Source of the DNA: Bifidobacterium goeldii
GTDB taxonomy: Bacteria; Actinomycetota; Actinomycetes; Actinomycetales; Bifidobacteriaceae
Direction: 5' to 3'
Length of the DNA: 64,000 nt
NCBI RefSeq assembly: GCF_003951095.1
Contig: NZ_QXGL01000001.1
Location: 806,001-870,000 of the forward strand
A model generated the notes under the pieces. That model searched no databases. It saw nothing but the letters and a program-made list of their open reading frames with translations, and had not been told where the DNA came from. The position numbers and the translations under genes were made by a program. Shown one piece after another: positions 7,321 through 15,636 of the stretch; within the stretch, counting starts at the first letter, position 1, and each line of letters opens with the position of its first letter.

Positions 7321-10300
7321 TCACGCTTTCGCAACCTCAACACTCAGCTCCTGAGCAGCGTCATCGGCCACGATTTCAACGCCAGCCTCAGCGAGCGTCT
7401 CGTGTGCGATGAGATCGCGGAACTGTTCGAGCTTCGGCGCGTCAGCCGCCGGAGCGGTGAGCTTCAAGCTGATACGGTCAGCGATATCGAGATCCGCAGC
7501 CTTACGAGCGTCCTGCACGGCGCGGATCGCGTCGCGAGCGTAGCCTTCGGCCAGCAGATCGTCGGTCAGCGCGGTGTCGAGGATCACGAAGCCGCCGGTC
7601 GGCAGTGCGGCGGAAACGGATGCAGCTGCTTCAGCAGCGTTCTCCTCTTCCACGCAGTTGATCAGCTCATACTCACCTTCAACCAGCGCGAGATCGCCGG
7701 ACGGCGTTGCAACCACAGGTGCGCCGGTTGCAGCATCCACATGCCAGTCGCCGGTCTTGGAGGCCTTGATTGCGAACTGCACCTGCTTGCCCAGGCGCGG
7801 GCCAGCAGCGCGAGCGTTCACCTTGAGCTGGTGCACGATCTTCAAGCCGTGGGACGGAGCGTCTTCCAGCGTGCAGAACTCGATGTCCTTAACGTTGAGT
7901 TCGCCCTTCAGCAGGTCAGCGTAAGCGCGCACAGCGTCCACGTCTTCGACGACCACAGTGAGCTTGGCGAGCGGCTGGCGCACGCGGATCTTCTCCGCCT
8001 TGCGCAGCGAGAGGGTGCCAGAGACAACCTCGCGCACCTTCTCCATTGCGTTGACCAGCTTCGGATCATCAACCAGTACGCGGCCAAGTTCGGTCGCCTC
8101 GCCGGTCTTCTCGTCCGCGAGGAATGGCCAGTCAGCCAGGTGCACGGATTCACCACCGGTCAGACCACGCCACACGGCTTCAGCTTCCATCGGGGCAAGC
8201 GGGGCAAGCACGCGCATGAACACCTCAAGCACGGTGTACAGCGTGTTGAACGCGTTCGCATCCTCATTCCAGAAGCGGTCACGAGTGTTGCGGATGTACC
8301 AGTTGGTGAGCACGTCAATGAAATCAGACGCGGCGTCGCAAGCGTCGGAGATCGCGAACTCGTCGAGCGACTTCTGAACCTTGGCGACCAGTCGGCGGGT
8401 GCGGGCCAGCAGGTAGCGGTCCATTTCCGGCAGGCCGGCGACCTCGTCAGCACGCAGCGCGCGAGCGTCGAAGCCGGCGCCCTTGTTGGCCGCGTTAGCG
8501 TACAGGGTGAAGAAGTAGTAGGAGCTCCACACCGGCAGCATGACCTGGCGGACCGTGTCGCGGATGCCTTCGGCGGTGACGATCAGGTTGCCGCCGCGCA
8601 GGATCGGCGAGGACATGAGGAACCAGCGCATGGCGTCGGAACCGTACTTGTCGAACACGCCGTTGACGTCCGGGTAGTTGCGCAGGTGCTTGGACATCTT
8701 CTGGCCGTCGGAGCCGAGCACGATGCCGTGGCAGATCACGTTCTTGAACGCCGGGCGGTCGAACAGTGCGGTCGCCATGACGTGCAGCAGGTAGAACCAA
8801 CCGCGGGTCTGGCCAATATACTCCACGATGTAGTCGGCCGGGAAGTGCTGTTCGAACTTTTCCTTGTTCTCGAACGGATAGTGGAACTGCGCGAACGACA
8901 TCGAACCGGATTCGAACCAGCAGTCGAGCACGTCGCTGATGCGGTGCATGTGGCTCTTGCCGGTCGGGTCGTCCGGGTTGACGCGGGTCAGGTTGTCGAT
9001 CCACGGACGGTGCATGTTGATGTTGCCGTCCTTGTCGCGCGGGTAATCGCCGAAGTCGGCCTTCAGTTCTTCGAGGGAGCCGTACACGTCCACGCGCGGG
9101 TACTTCGGGTCGTCGCTCACCCACACCGGGATCGGGGAGCCCCAGAAGCGGTTGCGGGAGATCGACCAGTCGCGCGCGTTGGCGAGCCACTTGCCGAACT
9201 GGCCGTCCTTGACGTTCTCCGGAATCCAGTTGATCTGCTGGTTCAATTCCAGCAGACGCGGCTTGATCTTGGTAACGGAGACGAACCAGGAGCTCACCGG
9301 CTTGTAGATCAGCGGCGTGGCGCAACGCCAGCAGTGCGGGTAGGAGTGCACGTAGCTCTTCTCCTGGAAGAGGATCGCGCGGCGCTCTTCGGGGATTCCA
9401 GCGAGCGGGCCGTCGCCGGCACGCAGGTTGCGCAGGATCGGCAGGTTCGCGTCGAACACGAACAGGCCCTCATAGTCGGGGCACTGCGCGGTGAAGTTGC
9501 AGCCGTTGTCGAGCACGTCGGTGCTCTTGATGCCCTTGGCGTTGAGCGTGTTCATATCGTCTTCACCGTAAGGAGCCTGGTGCACGAGACCAGTACCTTC
9601 AACGGTGTCAACATAATCAGCAGTGAAGATCGTGTAGCCGTTCGGGCCAGGCACGTTGCCTTCCGTTTCAGCCTTCTCACCCGCAAAGTACGGGAAGACC
9701 GGCCAGTAGCGGCGGCCGGCCAGCTCGGAACCCTTGAGCTCGCGCACGACCTTGTAGTCTTCGCCGAGTTCCTTGGTGTAGTGCGGCAGCAGATCCTTGC
9801 CAAGGTAGAACTTCTTGCCGGCGAACTTGCCTTCAGTCGGCTCAACCTCAACGTAGTCGATGTCTGCACCGACAACGATTGCAAAGTTGGTCGGAACAGT
9901 CCACGGCGTGGTGGTCCAGAACACTGCGTAAGCGTCCTCGTCGCGCATCTTGACGGCGACGGAGACGGTGGTGTCCTGACGATCCTGGTACACGTCGGCA
10001 TCCATGCGCAGCTCGTGCGCGCTCAGCGGCGTCTGGTCCTTCGGGCAGTACGGCAGCACGCGGTAGCCCTGGTATGCGAGGCCCTTCTCGTACAGCTGCT
10101 TGAACGCCCACATCACGGATTCCATGTACGGGATGTTCAGTGTCTTGTAGCCGTGCTCGAAGTCGACCCAGCGGGCCTGACGGTGCACGTAATCCTGCCA
10201 TTCGTGCGTGTACTTCAAAACGGAAGCGCGGCAGGCATCGTTGAACTTGTCGATGCCCATTTCTTCGATCTGCGCGACCGAGTCGATGCCGAGTTCCTTC

Positions 10301-10653
10301 TGCGCTTCGAGCTCAGCGGGCAGGCCGTGCGTATCCCAGCCGAATACGCGGTTGACCTTGTGGCCCTTCATGGTCTGGTAGCGCGGGATGACGTCCTTCG
10401 CGTAGCCGGTCAGCAGGTGGCCGTAGTGCGGCAGACCGTTTGCGAACGGCGGGCCATCGAAGAATACGAATTCGTTCTGGCTGTGATCGCCGGAGGGACG
10501 ACGTTCAACCGACTTTTGGAACGTATCATCCTTGTCCCAGTAGTCGAGAACGGTTTCTTCCATGTTGGGGAAGCTGGGGTTTGGCGCCACGGTTGCGGTT
10601 TCACCGCCCGCGTTCGCCTTGGGATACACATGATTGGTGGTTTCGCTCACCAT
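7321..10653 (-). CDS. ileS: Isoleucine--tRNA ligase
   Basis: The 1110-residue enzyme charges tRNA-Ile with isoleucine. The class I signatures are clear: PHYGH near residue 74 (HIGH box) and KMSKH near residue 652 (KMSKS box), with the large editing domain between them and the anticodon-binding domain after. Length over 1050 and the KMSKH/HYGH forms point to the IleS2, eukaryote-like type. The start at 10653 was chosen over the ATG-like codon 32 codons upstream because GAGGAG lies 5 bases before it. A T-box leader precedes it. Bifidobacteria are known to be naturally mupirocin-resistant, which fits an IleS2-type enzyme. Confidence 0.97.
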   Translation of the reverse strand: MVSETTNHVYPKANAGGETATVAPNPSFPNMEETVLDYWDKDDTFQKSVERRPSGDHSQNEFVFFDGPPFANGLPHYGHLLTGYAKDVIPRYQTMKGHKVNRVFGWDTHGLPAELEAQKELGIDSVAQIEEMGIDKFNDACRASVLKYTHEWQDYVHRQARWVDFEHGYKTLNIPYMESVMWAFKQLYEKGLAYQGYRVLPYCPKDQTPLSAHELRMDADVYQDRQDTTVSVAVKMRDEDAYAVFWTTTPWTVPTNFAIVVGADIDYVEVEPTEGKFAGKKFYLGKDLLPHYTKELGEDYKVVRELKGSELAGRRYWPVFPYFAGEKAETEGNVPGPNGYTIFTADYVDTVEGTGLVHQAPYGEDDMNTLNAKGIKSTDVLDNGCNFTAQCPDYEGLFVFDANLPILRNLRAGDGPLAGIPEERRAILFQEKSYVHSYPHCWRCATPLIYKPVSSWFVSVTKIKPRLLELNQQINWIPENVKDGQFGKWLANARDWSISRNRFWGSPIPVWVSDDPKYPRVDVYGSLEELKADFGDYPRDKDGNINMHRPWIDNLTRVNPDDPTGKSHMHRISDVLDCWFESGSMSFAQFHYPFENKEKFEQHFPADYIVEYIGQTRGWFYLLHVMATALFDRPAFKNVICHGIVLGSDGQKMSKHLRNYPDVNGVFDKYGSDAMRWFLMSSPILRGGNLIVTAEGIRDTVRQVMLPVWSSYYFFTLYANAANKGAGFDARALRADEVAGLPEMDRYLLARTRRLVAKVQKSLDEFAISDACDAASDFIDVLTNWYIRNTRDRFWNEDANAFNTLYTVLEVFMRVLAPLAPMEAEAVWRGLTGGESVHLADWPFLADEKTGEATELGRVLVDDPKLVNAMEKVREVVSGTLSLRKAEKIRVRQPLAKLTVVVEDVDAVRAYADLLKGELNVKDIEFCTLEDAPSHGLKIVHQLKVNARAAGPRLGKQVQFAIKASKTGDWHVDAATGAPVVATPSGDLALVEGEYELINCVEEENAAEAAASVSAALPTGGFVILDTALTDDLLAEGYARDAIRAVQDARKAADLDIADRISLKLTAPAADAPKLEQFRDLIAHETLAEAGVEIVADDAAQELSVEVAKA

Positions 10654-10804
10654 GATTCTCCTCGTCAATGTGTTGCTCTGGCCAACAGGCGCAGCTTTCC
10701 CGACCGTTCCGTGGATTAACTGGAGATCTGCAGTGCGCGATGGTGACAATAGACAACCTCGCAGCAGAGCTCATTGCTCCCCCAGGACGGCGTTCAATGC
10801 TGTT

Positions 10805-11065
10805 CCTGCCTACGAGGACGATGACTAACTTTCTAACCTACGCTAGAATGCCGGTCACCGCGGTACCACCTCGCTTGTCGCCTTCTGTTCGGATTACCAC
10901 ACCCGCGCAGATGCGACCGCTTGAGTTTCGGCTATGTCGGGCCGATCCCGTCGGTTCTACTGGGCCATGACGTGCGCGGGCGTCCGCTTGTGGACATCCC
11001 ACCGCTGGATCGCGGCCGTTCTTCCGAAAGCTCCCCGCTGATAACGGATCATCGCTTGACAACGA
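10805..11065 (-). promoter_or_regulatory. ileS T-box riboswitch leader
   Basis: On the minus strand the universal T-box sequence GGTGGTACCGCG lies at 10870-10859. Upstream are GGGGAGC (11036-11030) and GGAAGAAC (11025-11018), elements seen in actinobacterial ileS leaders with a short stem I. Two AUC triplets near 11049-11047 and 11042-11040 are candidate isoleucine specifiers. Just after the T-box, TCCTCGT (10818-10812) is perfectly complementary to ACGAGGA (10665-10659), which is the ileS ribosome-binding site. This supports translational control by sequestering the ribosome site, as known for actinobacterial ileS T-boxes. Roughly 145 bases separate the two strands of that pairing, which is unusually long. 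Confidence 0.88.
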
Positions 11066-11070
11066 GGCAT

Positions 11071-11079
11071 ATTCTAACA
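11071..11079 (-). promoter_or_regulatory. Putative extended -10 promoter for ileS
   Basis: TGTTAGAAT on the minus strand is an extended -10 box (TGn plus TAGAAT) directly upstream of the T-box leader. No good -35 hexamer is visible at the expected spacing. Confidence 0.45.
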
Positions 11080-11134
11080 CGCCTGCGCGATTGGTACGGA
11101 CGGTCGCGTGCATACACGGACCATTTACCTGCGT

Positions 11135-11198
11135 TGTGTGCATATCCGGTTCACCTACACCAGTTAGGGGGTATCAAAATAGACCGAATATGCACACA
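11135..11198. repeat. 15-bp inverted repeat upstream of ileS promoter
   Basis: TGTGTGCATATCCGG (11135-11149) and CCGAATATGCACACA (11184-11198) are reverse complements with one mismatch, separated by 34 bases. It lies between the ileS promoter and the rbsK terminator and is not explained by either. A protein-binding pair of sites is possible. The rest of the 10654-11306 non-coding stretch is the T-box leader. Confidence 0.5.
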
Positions 11199-11227
11199 CC
11201 CGAAAAAACACCATGAGAGCTAACGCC

Positions 11228-11260
11228 AAAAGGCCGCGACCAGATAAATGATCGCGGCCT
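11228..11260 (-). terminator. Terminator of the nucleoside operon
   Basis: Read on the minus strand, AGGCCGCGA pairs with TCGCGGCCT (9 bp, 12-base loop) and ends in TTTT. It lies about 50 bases beyond the ribokinase stop. Confidence 0.85.
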
Positions 11261-11306
11261 GTAAGGAAGGAATCACAGGAAAGAAAAGAAAGTTGCCGGC
11301 CTCAGC

Positions 11307-12272
11307 TCAGTCGGCGAAATACTTGCGGATTTGGGATGCGGAACCGTAGGAGGCTTGAGCGCCGGAACCAGTGGCCGCGTATGCGGACACATAGGAGGCA
11401 AGCTCGGCTGATTCACGCAATGCGAATCCGGAGGCAAGGCCGGCAAGCACCGTGCCCATAAACGAGTCGCCGCAACCGGTGGTGTCTACAGCGTTGACAT
11501 GCACCGGCTCGATGCGATGCACATCGTCGCCGTCAATCACTACGGAACCGTCGCCGCCCAACGTAATAATCGCTTGTTCAAAACCGAGCGCGCGCATACG
11601 ATCGCGCGCAGCCTTCCAATCGAACTCATCCCAGTTATCGTCAGCCGGCTCGTCAATATTCAACAGCTGAACCATCTCGTGTTCGTTCACCAGCAGAATA
11701 TCAGCCGATTCAATCAGTTCAGCAGGCAACACTGGCGTAAACGGCGAATCGTTCACCAGTACTTTTACGCCAGCCTCATGGCACATGCGCGCTGCGGCGG
11801 TAACCGTCTCAATCGGGCTTTCCAAGCACAAGCCGAGCACACTAGAAGAGGTGAGCTCATCGCGCATTGATTCAACATAATCAACGCTTACCTGCGCGTT
11901 CGAACCAGGCGAGTACACGATCGTGTTTTCACCGTTTGCATCCACGGTAATAACCGTCGTACCGCTGGGGCCTTCCACGCGACGCACGCCGCTGACATCC
12001 ACGCCCGCTTCAGTGAGCTTACCAAGCAGAAAATCTGCGTTATCATCCGAGCCAACAGCGCCAAACATGTGCACGTTTGCGCCGATAAGCGCAGCGGCCG
12101 CAGCCTGGTTACCGGATTTGCCGCCCGGCAGAATACGCAAAGGCCCGGCGTTAACGGTCTCCCCCGGCTTTGGCAGTCGCTCAGTGACGACCGTGTAATC
12201 AGCATTCATTGATCCGACCACGGACACGCCGCCGTGCAGGTGGTCGAGCAAGTCAAGACATGATGCAGACAT
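11307..12272 (-). CDS. rbsK: Ribokinase (PfkB family)
   Basis: The 321-residue product phosphorylates ribose to ribose-5-phosphate. It shows the PfkB N-terminal substrate loop (VVGSMNADYTVV, then GGKSGNQAAAAALIG near residue 50) and the C-terminal anion-hole motif DTTGCGDSFMG with the catalytic aspartate. AAGGA precedes the ATG by 7 bases. It is the last gene of a minus-strand cluster with a nucleoside hydrolase and a carrier, so it most likely salvages ribose released from nucleosides. A hairpin between this gene and the carrier may lower its expression. Other pentose or nucleoside kinases of the family cannot be excluded. Confidence 0.9.
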   Translation of the reverse strand: MSASCLDLLDHLHGGVSVVGSMNADYTVVTERLPKPGETVNAGPLRILPGGKSGNQAAAAALIGANVHMFGAVGSDDNADFLLGKLTEAGVDVSGVRRVEGPSGTTVITVDANGENTIVYSPGSNAQVSVDYVESMRDELTSSSVLGLCLESPIETVTAAARMCHEAGVKVLVNDSPFTPVLPAELIESADILLVNEHEMVQLLNIDEPADDNWDEFDWKAARDRMRALGFEQAIITLGGDGSVVIDGDDVHRIEPVHVNAVDTTGCGDSFMGTVLAGLASGFALRESAELASYVSAYAATGSGAQASYGSASQIRKYFAD

Positions 12273-12376
12273 GATGCATTCCTTTCGGCCTTCTCGTTTC
12301 GGCCTGTTTTCTCTGTTCTACGCTTGTTCTACGTTTCAGCAAAATCGCGATGGGGGTAATCGTGTAGGTATGCAAA

Positions 12377-12408
12377 TGCCCGGAGTCTGAGAAGACAAAC
12401 CCCGGGCA
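12377..12408 (-). terminator. Intercistronic hairpin between carrier and ribokinase genes
   Basis: TGCCCGG (12377-12383) pairs with CCGGGCA (12402-12408), with an inner GTCT-gaga-AGAC stem. On the minus strand it is followed by only TTTGC, so it is probably a partial attenuator or stability element within the 228-base gap rather than a full stop. Confidence 0.5.
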
Positions 12409-12500
12409 CTGCATTGGATTCGGGGTCAGATCGTCGGCGTAGCTGATAGGTTGTGCTGACGACTGACGCCTAGCGGGTTCACATGGTTATCGCGTCAGTG

Positions 12501-13931
12501 TCACGCACCCATCGGCAGGAAGATTGCCATGGAGAGGATGAACATGACGATCACGCCAGCGATCATCGGCACGCTGGTGCGGCGCACGATGTCGATCGGG
12601 CTCTTCTTGATGGAGCCGGCGACGATCATCACCACAGCGGAGACCGGGGAGACTGCGCGCAGCAGGTTGCCGGCGAGGCCCATCGGGATGGACACGGCGA
12701 GCACGTTGATGCCAGCGGCGGCGGCCAGCGGGACCATGAGCGGGACCATGGCGAAGAACAGTGCGGTACCGGAGCCGGACAGCAGCACGATGAGTGCGGT
12801 GAGGCCGACGAGGATGAGCGGCAGTACGAAGCCCATGCCGGAGCCGGACAGGCCGGTCATTGCGTTCTGCAGCTCGGTGATCAGACCGATGGACTTGAGG
12901 CCGACGACGAACACGGAAGCAGCAACCAGCAGTGCCACGATCGGCATTGCGCCACCCATGCCCTTGAAGAAGGACTCGGTGCCAGCGAGGGTTTCCTTGC
13001 CCTTGCGGGTGCGGATGAGTTCGCAAACGATGGCGATCACGAAGGAGAGGATGGAAGCGAGCTCAACGCTCAGGTTGATCTTTGCGCCAGTGGTGGAGGT
13101 GATGGCGAACACGACGAGCAGCATGATGATCGGCAGCAGCGGCAGGATCGCGTACACGGTGCGGTAGAGTGCGCCGCCTTCGATAGCCTTGACTTCAGCG
13201 AGTTCGACGTCATCAGCGGTCAGTTCGCCGCCAGCGCGCTTGTCCATGAACTTCTGCCAGAAGTAGTGCACCAGAGCCATGACGATCAGGGTCGGGATGG
13301 AGACGAGCACGTGGTAACGGAAGACGTAGTCGCTAGCGGTCAGGCCGGAGAACATGTCGGTCTTGGCGAGTTCGGCAGCGATGGCAACGTTGTCGGAACC
13401 GAGCGGGGTCGGCATGATCGTTGCGGTGGTGGCGATGACGGCAGCCGCGCTCAGCAGGCTCATACCAGCCTGGCGGAGCACCGGGTACAGGGTTGCCATA
13501 AGGATGATGGCCAGGTTGGAAGCGCTCGGAATAACCAGGGACAGCAGGTTGCCCAGCAGGAAGGTGATCGGCACGAGGATGTACGGGGACTTGATGTGTG
13601 CGATCGGCTTAGCGAGCACGCTCACGGTGACCTCGTTGGCGCCGATGTGCGACATGTAGCCGGTGTAGCCGCCGAGGATCAGGATGATGAAGCCAGCGGA
13701 GGTGAGGGTGCTAACGAACTGATCGCCAACAACCTTGAACGGGTCAAGCCAGGTAACGCCGCTGGAAACGAAGTCAGTGAAGGAGATGTCCTTGCCCATC
13801 AGCAGTGCGATGTACATCAGCACAATACCGATGAGGAACAGGGAGATCTTAATATCCATTTTCTTTACGAGCATGAAGCCCACAATGCCAACCGCGGCAA
13901 TTGCCACGATGTACATAATCGCCAGTTCCAT
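12501..13931 (-). CDS. DcuC-family carrier, probably nucleoside or purine-related
   Basis: A 476-residue integral membrane protein with about 12 hydrophobic helices, resembling the DcuC family of anaerobic C4-dicarboxylate carriers: the LGGYTGYMSHIGAN stretch and the re-entrant SGSGTALFFAMVPLMVPLA and MGLAGNLLRAVSPVSAVV regions. Neighbours are a nucleoside hydrolase upstream and ribokinase downstream in the same direction, with no C4-dicarboxylate enzymes. The context argues for import of nucleosides or a related compound, contrary to the family name. Start at 13931 has AAGGA about 8 bases upstream. Family assignment is good; substrate is open. Confidence 0.8.
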   Translation of the reverse strand: MELAIMYIVAIAAVGIVGFMLVKKMDIKISLFLIGIVLMYIALLMGKDISFTDFVSSGVTWLDPFKVVGDQFVSTLTSAGFIILILGGYTGYMSHIGANEVTVSVLAKPIAHIKSPYILVPITFLLGNLLSLVIPSASNLAIILMATLYPVLRQAGMSLLSAAAVIATTATIMPTPLGSDNVAIAAELAKTDMFSGLTASDYVFRYHVLVSIPTLIVMALVHYFWQKFMDKRAGGELTADDVELAEVKAIEGGALYRTVYAILPLLPIIMLLVVFAITSTTGAKINLSVELASILSFVIAIVCELIRTRKGKETLAGTESFFKGMGGAMPIVALLVAASVFVVGLKSIGLITELQNAMTGLSGSGMGFVLPLILVGLTALIVLLSGSGTALFFAMVPLMVPLAAAAGINVLAVSIPMGLAGNLLRAVSPVSAVVMIVAGSIKKSPIDIVRRTSVPMIAGVIVMFILSMAIFLPMGA

Positions 13932-14006
13932 CGGTCTGGTCCTTTCTTTATTCTCTTTTTCTCTGTTATGAATGCACGATTGTTGTCACGTACGCGCTGT
14001 TGAAAC

Positions 14007-14927
14007 TTACGCGCAGTGTGCGATGCCGTCCATGAACCAATCGCAGAAGCGGTCTGCGTGAACGCCGGTGGTAACAGTGGCGTTCGGCTCACGCTTGAGG
14101 TAACCCTTGAGGTCCACGACGGTGCAACCTGCGGTGAGTTCGCCAGCGGTTTCCACATCCACGAACGCCTTGGTCATGTCGAACAGGTCAGGTTCCAGCA
14201 GGCAGGCGACCGCGCACGCGTCGTACATCTTCAGGCCAGTGCCGAAGCTGCGCTTGCGGTAGCGCTGGAACAGGTCGTGGGCCATCAGGCCAACCTTGCC
14301 CATGTCTTTGAGCTGAGCGGTTTTCTCCGGCGGGATCGCGGTACCCAAGCCGGCGTCCAGCGTGGCCATGGTGATGTCAAGACCGGAGGCGAGCACGATC
14401 TTGGCAGCTTCAGGGTCGACGAAAATGTTGAATTCTGCCATAACGCCCTTGTTGCCACGGGTGACCGAGCCACCCATGAGCACGATGCGCTCAATGCGGG
14501 ACTTGACTTCTGGGAAAGTCTTGAGCAGCAGTGCGATGTTGGTCAGCGGGCCGATCGGCATGATGGTGACGGGTTCCGCCGAAGCCATGATCTCGTCGCG
14601 CATTGCTTCTACCGCGTGCTTGTCCAGCAGCAGCTCGGTTTTCGGCTCGGGAAAATCGAAGCCTTCCATGCCGGTCTTGCCGTGGATGTCGCTTGCGTCA
14701 TCAAGCTGGCGAATGAGCGGCTCAGCGGCACCGCGTGCGATCGGTACGTCCTTGCCGTAGTAGGCCATCAGCTTGAGTGCGTTCGTTGTTGTTGCTTCAA
14801 TGCCAACGTTGCCAGCAACGGTGGTGATGAGGCGAACGTCAAAGCGTGGGTTGAACACTGCCAGAGCGATGGCGACGGCGTCGTCGATGCCAGGATCAGT
14901 GTCGATGATCAGAGGGATCTGCTTCAT
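14007..14927 (-). CDS. Inosine-uridine preferring nucleoside hydrolase (RihC/IunH-like)
   Basis: The 306-residue enzyme splits the N-glycosidic bond of ribonucleosides to give base and ribose. The N-terminal calcium-binding motif DTDPGIDDA (residues 9-17) is intact, as are the VMGGSV and NIFVDPEAA segments that complete the metal and ribose site. It lies in one direction with a carrier, ribokinase and a GNAT gene; released ribose would feed ribokinase. A LacI-type regulator and its operator-bearing promoter lie upstream. Exact base preference (purine or pyrimidine) cannot be told from sequence. Confidence 0.93.
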   Translation of the reverse strand: MKQIPLIIDTDPGIDDAVAIALAVFNPRFDVRLITTVAGNVGIEATTTNALKLMAYYGKDVPIARGAAEPLIRQLDDASDIHGKTGMEGFDFPEPKTELLLDKHAVEAMRDEIMASAEPVTIMPIGPLTNIALLLKTFPEVKSRIERIVLMGGSVTRGNKGVMAEFNIFVDPEAAKIVLASGLDITMATLDAGLGTAIPPEKTAQLKDMGKVGLMAHDLFQRYRKRSFGTGLKMYDACAVACLLEPDLFDMTKAFVDVETAGELTAGCTVVDLKGYLKREPNATVTTGVHADRFCDWFMDGIAHCA

Positions 14928-14988
14928 TGCTTGTTCGGTTCCTTTCGTGGTGCGTTGATATACGTGTGTATTGCGCTCAGCAAGTCGG

Positions 14989-15450
14989 TTACTTAGCTTC
15001 GCTTGTGGCAGCTGGTTCGACTGTGCTCAGTGAGATGGGATCAACGAATTGCACTAAACCACTGCCATAGCCTGGTGCCGGCCGGCGTAGGAATCCATGT
15101 TCTTCGTAGAACGTTTCCTTGCCAGGTGTTGCCATGAGGCCGACATACGCGTGAGCACAGCAGTGCTCTCGAATACGTGCGATGAGCGCGTTCAGCACCG
15201 CTGTTCCTACACCAGCACCTTGGTACTGCGGCAATACCACGAGGTCCTTGATGAAGAATGCGATACGTCCGTCGCCAACAACGCGCCCGATTCCAGCTGC
15301 TTGGCCGTCAACGTAGGCGACCACGGAGTAGAGTCCGCCAGCCAGTGCCATGCGCGCGTCTTCGATGTCGTAGTGATAGAAACCCACGGCGTCGCGAACA
15401 CTTACGTACAGCTCGGCAGTCAGCGCATCGTGCTGAATCGATATGCACAT
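14989..15450 (-). CDS. GNAT-family N-acetyltransferase
   Basis: A 153-residue acetyl-CoA-dependent acyltransferase. The acetyl-CoA loop reads VVLPQYQGAGVGTAVLNAL, the expected Q/RxxGxG/A pattern, with FFIKDL before it forming beta-4. The C-terminal GKETFYEEHGF is typical of GNATs that act on small amines. The start at 15450 is preferred over an in-frame ATG 19 codons upstream, because AGGAGGTG precedes it. It is the first gene after the LacI-regulated promoter and 62 bases ahead of the nucleoside hydrolase, so probably co-transcribed. Its substrate is unknown. Confidence 0.85.
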   Translation of the reverse strand: MCISIQHDALTAELYVSVRDAVGFYHYDIEDARMALAGGLYSVVAYVDGQAAGIGRVVGDGRIAFFIKDLVVLPQYQGAGVGTAVLNALIARIREHCCAHAYVGLMATPGKETFYEEHGFLRRPAPGYGSGLVQFVDPISLSTVEPAATSEAK

Positions 15451-15510
15451 TGTTCGCTCACCTCCTCTGCGAGTTTCTCTCAATCCGATTTCGTTGATCA
15501 TCGCCATCGA

Positions 15511-15580
15511 TAAAACGTTTAATCAACCAACAGAAAACATGATATAACCTTTTACCAACGTTGTCAAAGATAACGGTTTA
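15511..15580 (-). promoter_or_regulatory. LacI-controlled promoter of the nucleoside operon
   Basis: On the minus strand TTGACA (15567-15562) and TATCAT (15544-15539) are 17 bases apart, a near-consensus sigma-70-type promoter. Three operator-like sites surround it: TAACGGTTTA (15571-15580), the palindrome CAACGTTG over the -35 and spacer (15556-15563), and TAAAACGTTTAA just past the expected start point (15511-15522). CG-centred palindromes are typical LacI-family operators, and the LacI gene ends 57 bases away. Confidence 0.75.
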
Positions 15581-15636
15581 CCGGCGCACTTCAGCGCGTA
15601 AATCTGGTATTCACATACCCGTTAAACGCAGCAATA

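Noticed and set aside
7249..10719. Long open frame of 1156 codons opposite ileS
   Set aside because: It is the antisense shadow of a high-GC gene with strong codon bias. Its translation is rich in Arg, Val, His, Glu with no recognisable domain, and ileS on the other strand is certain.
12483..14003. Open frame opposite the DcuC carrier, rich in His, Asp, Glu
   Set aside because: Composition reflects the reverse complement of hydrophobic codons; the membrane carrier on the minus strand is the real gene.
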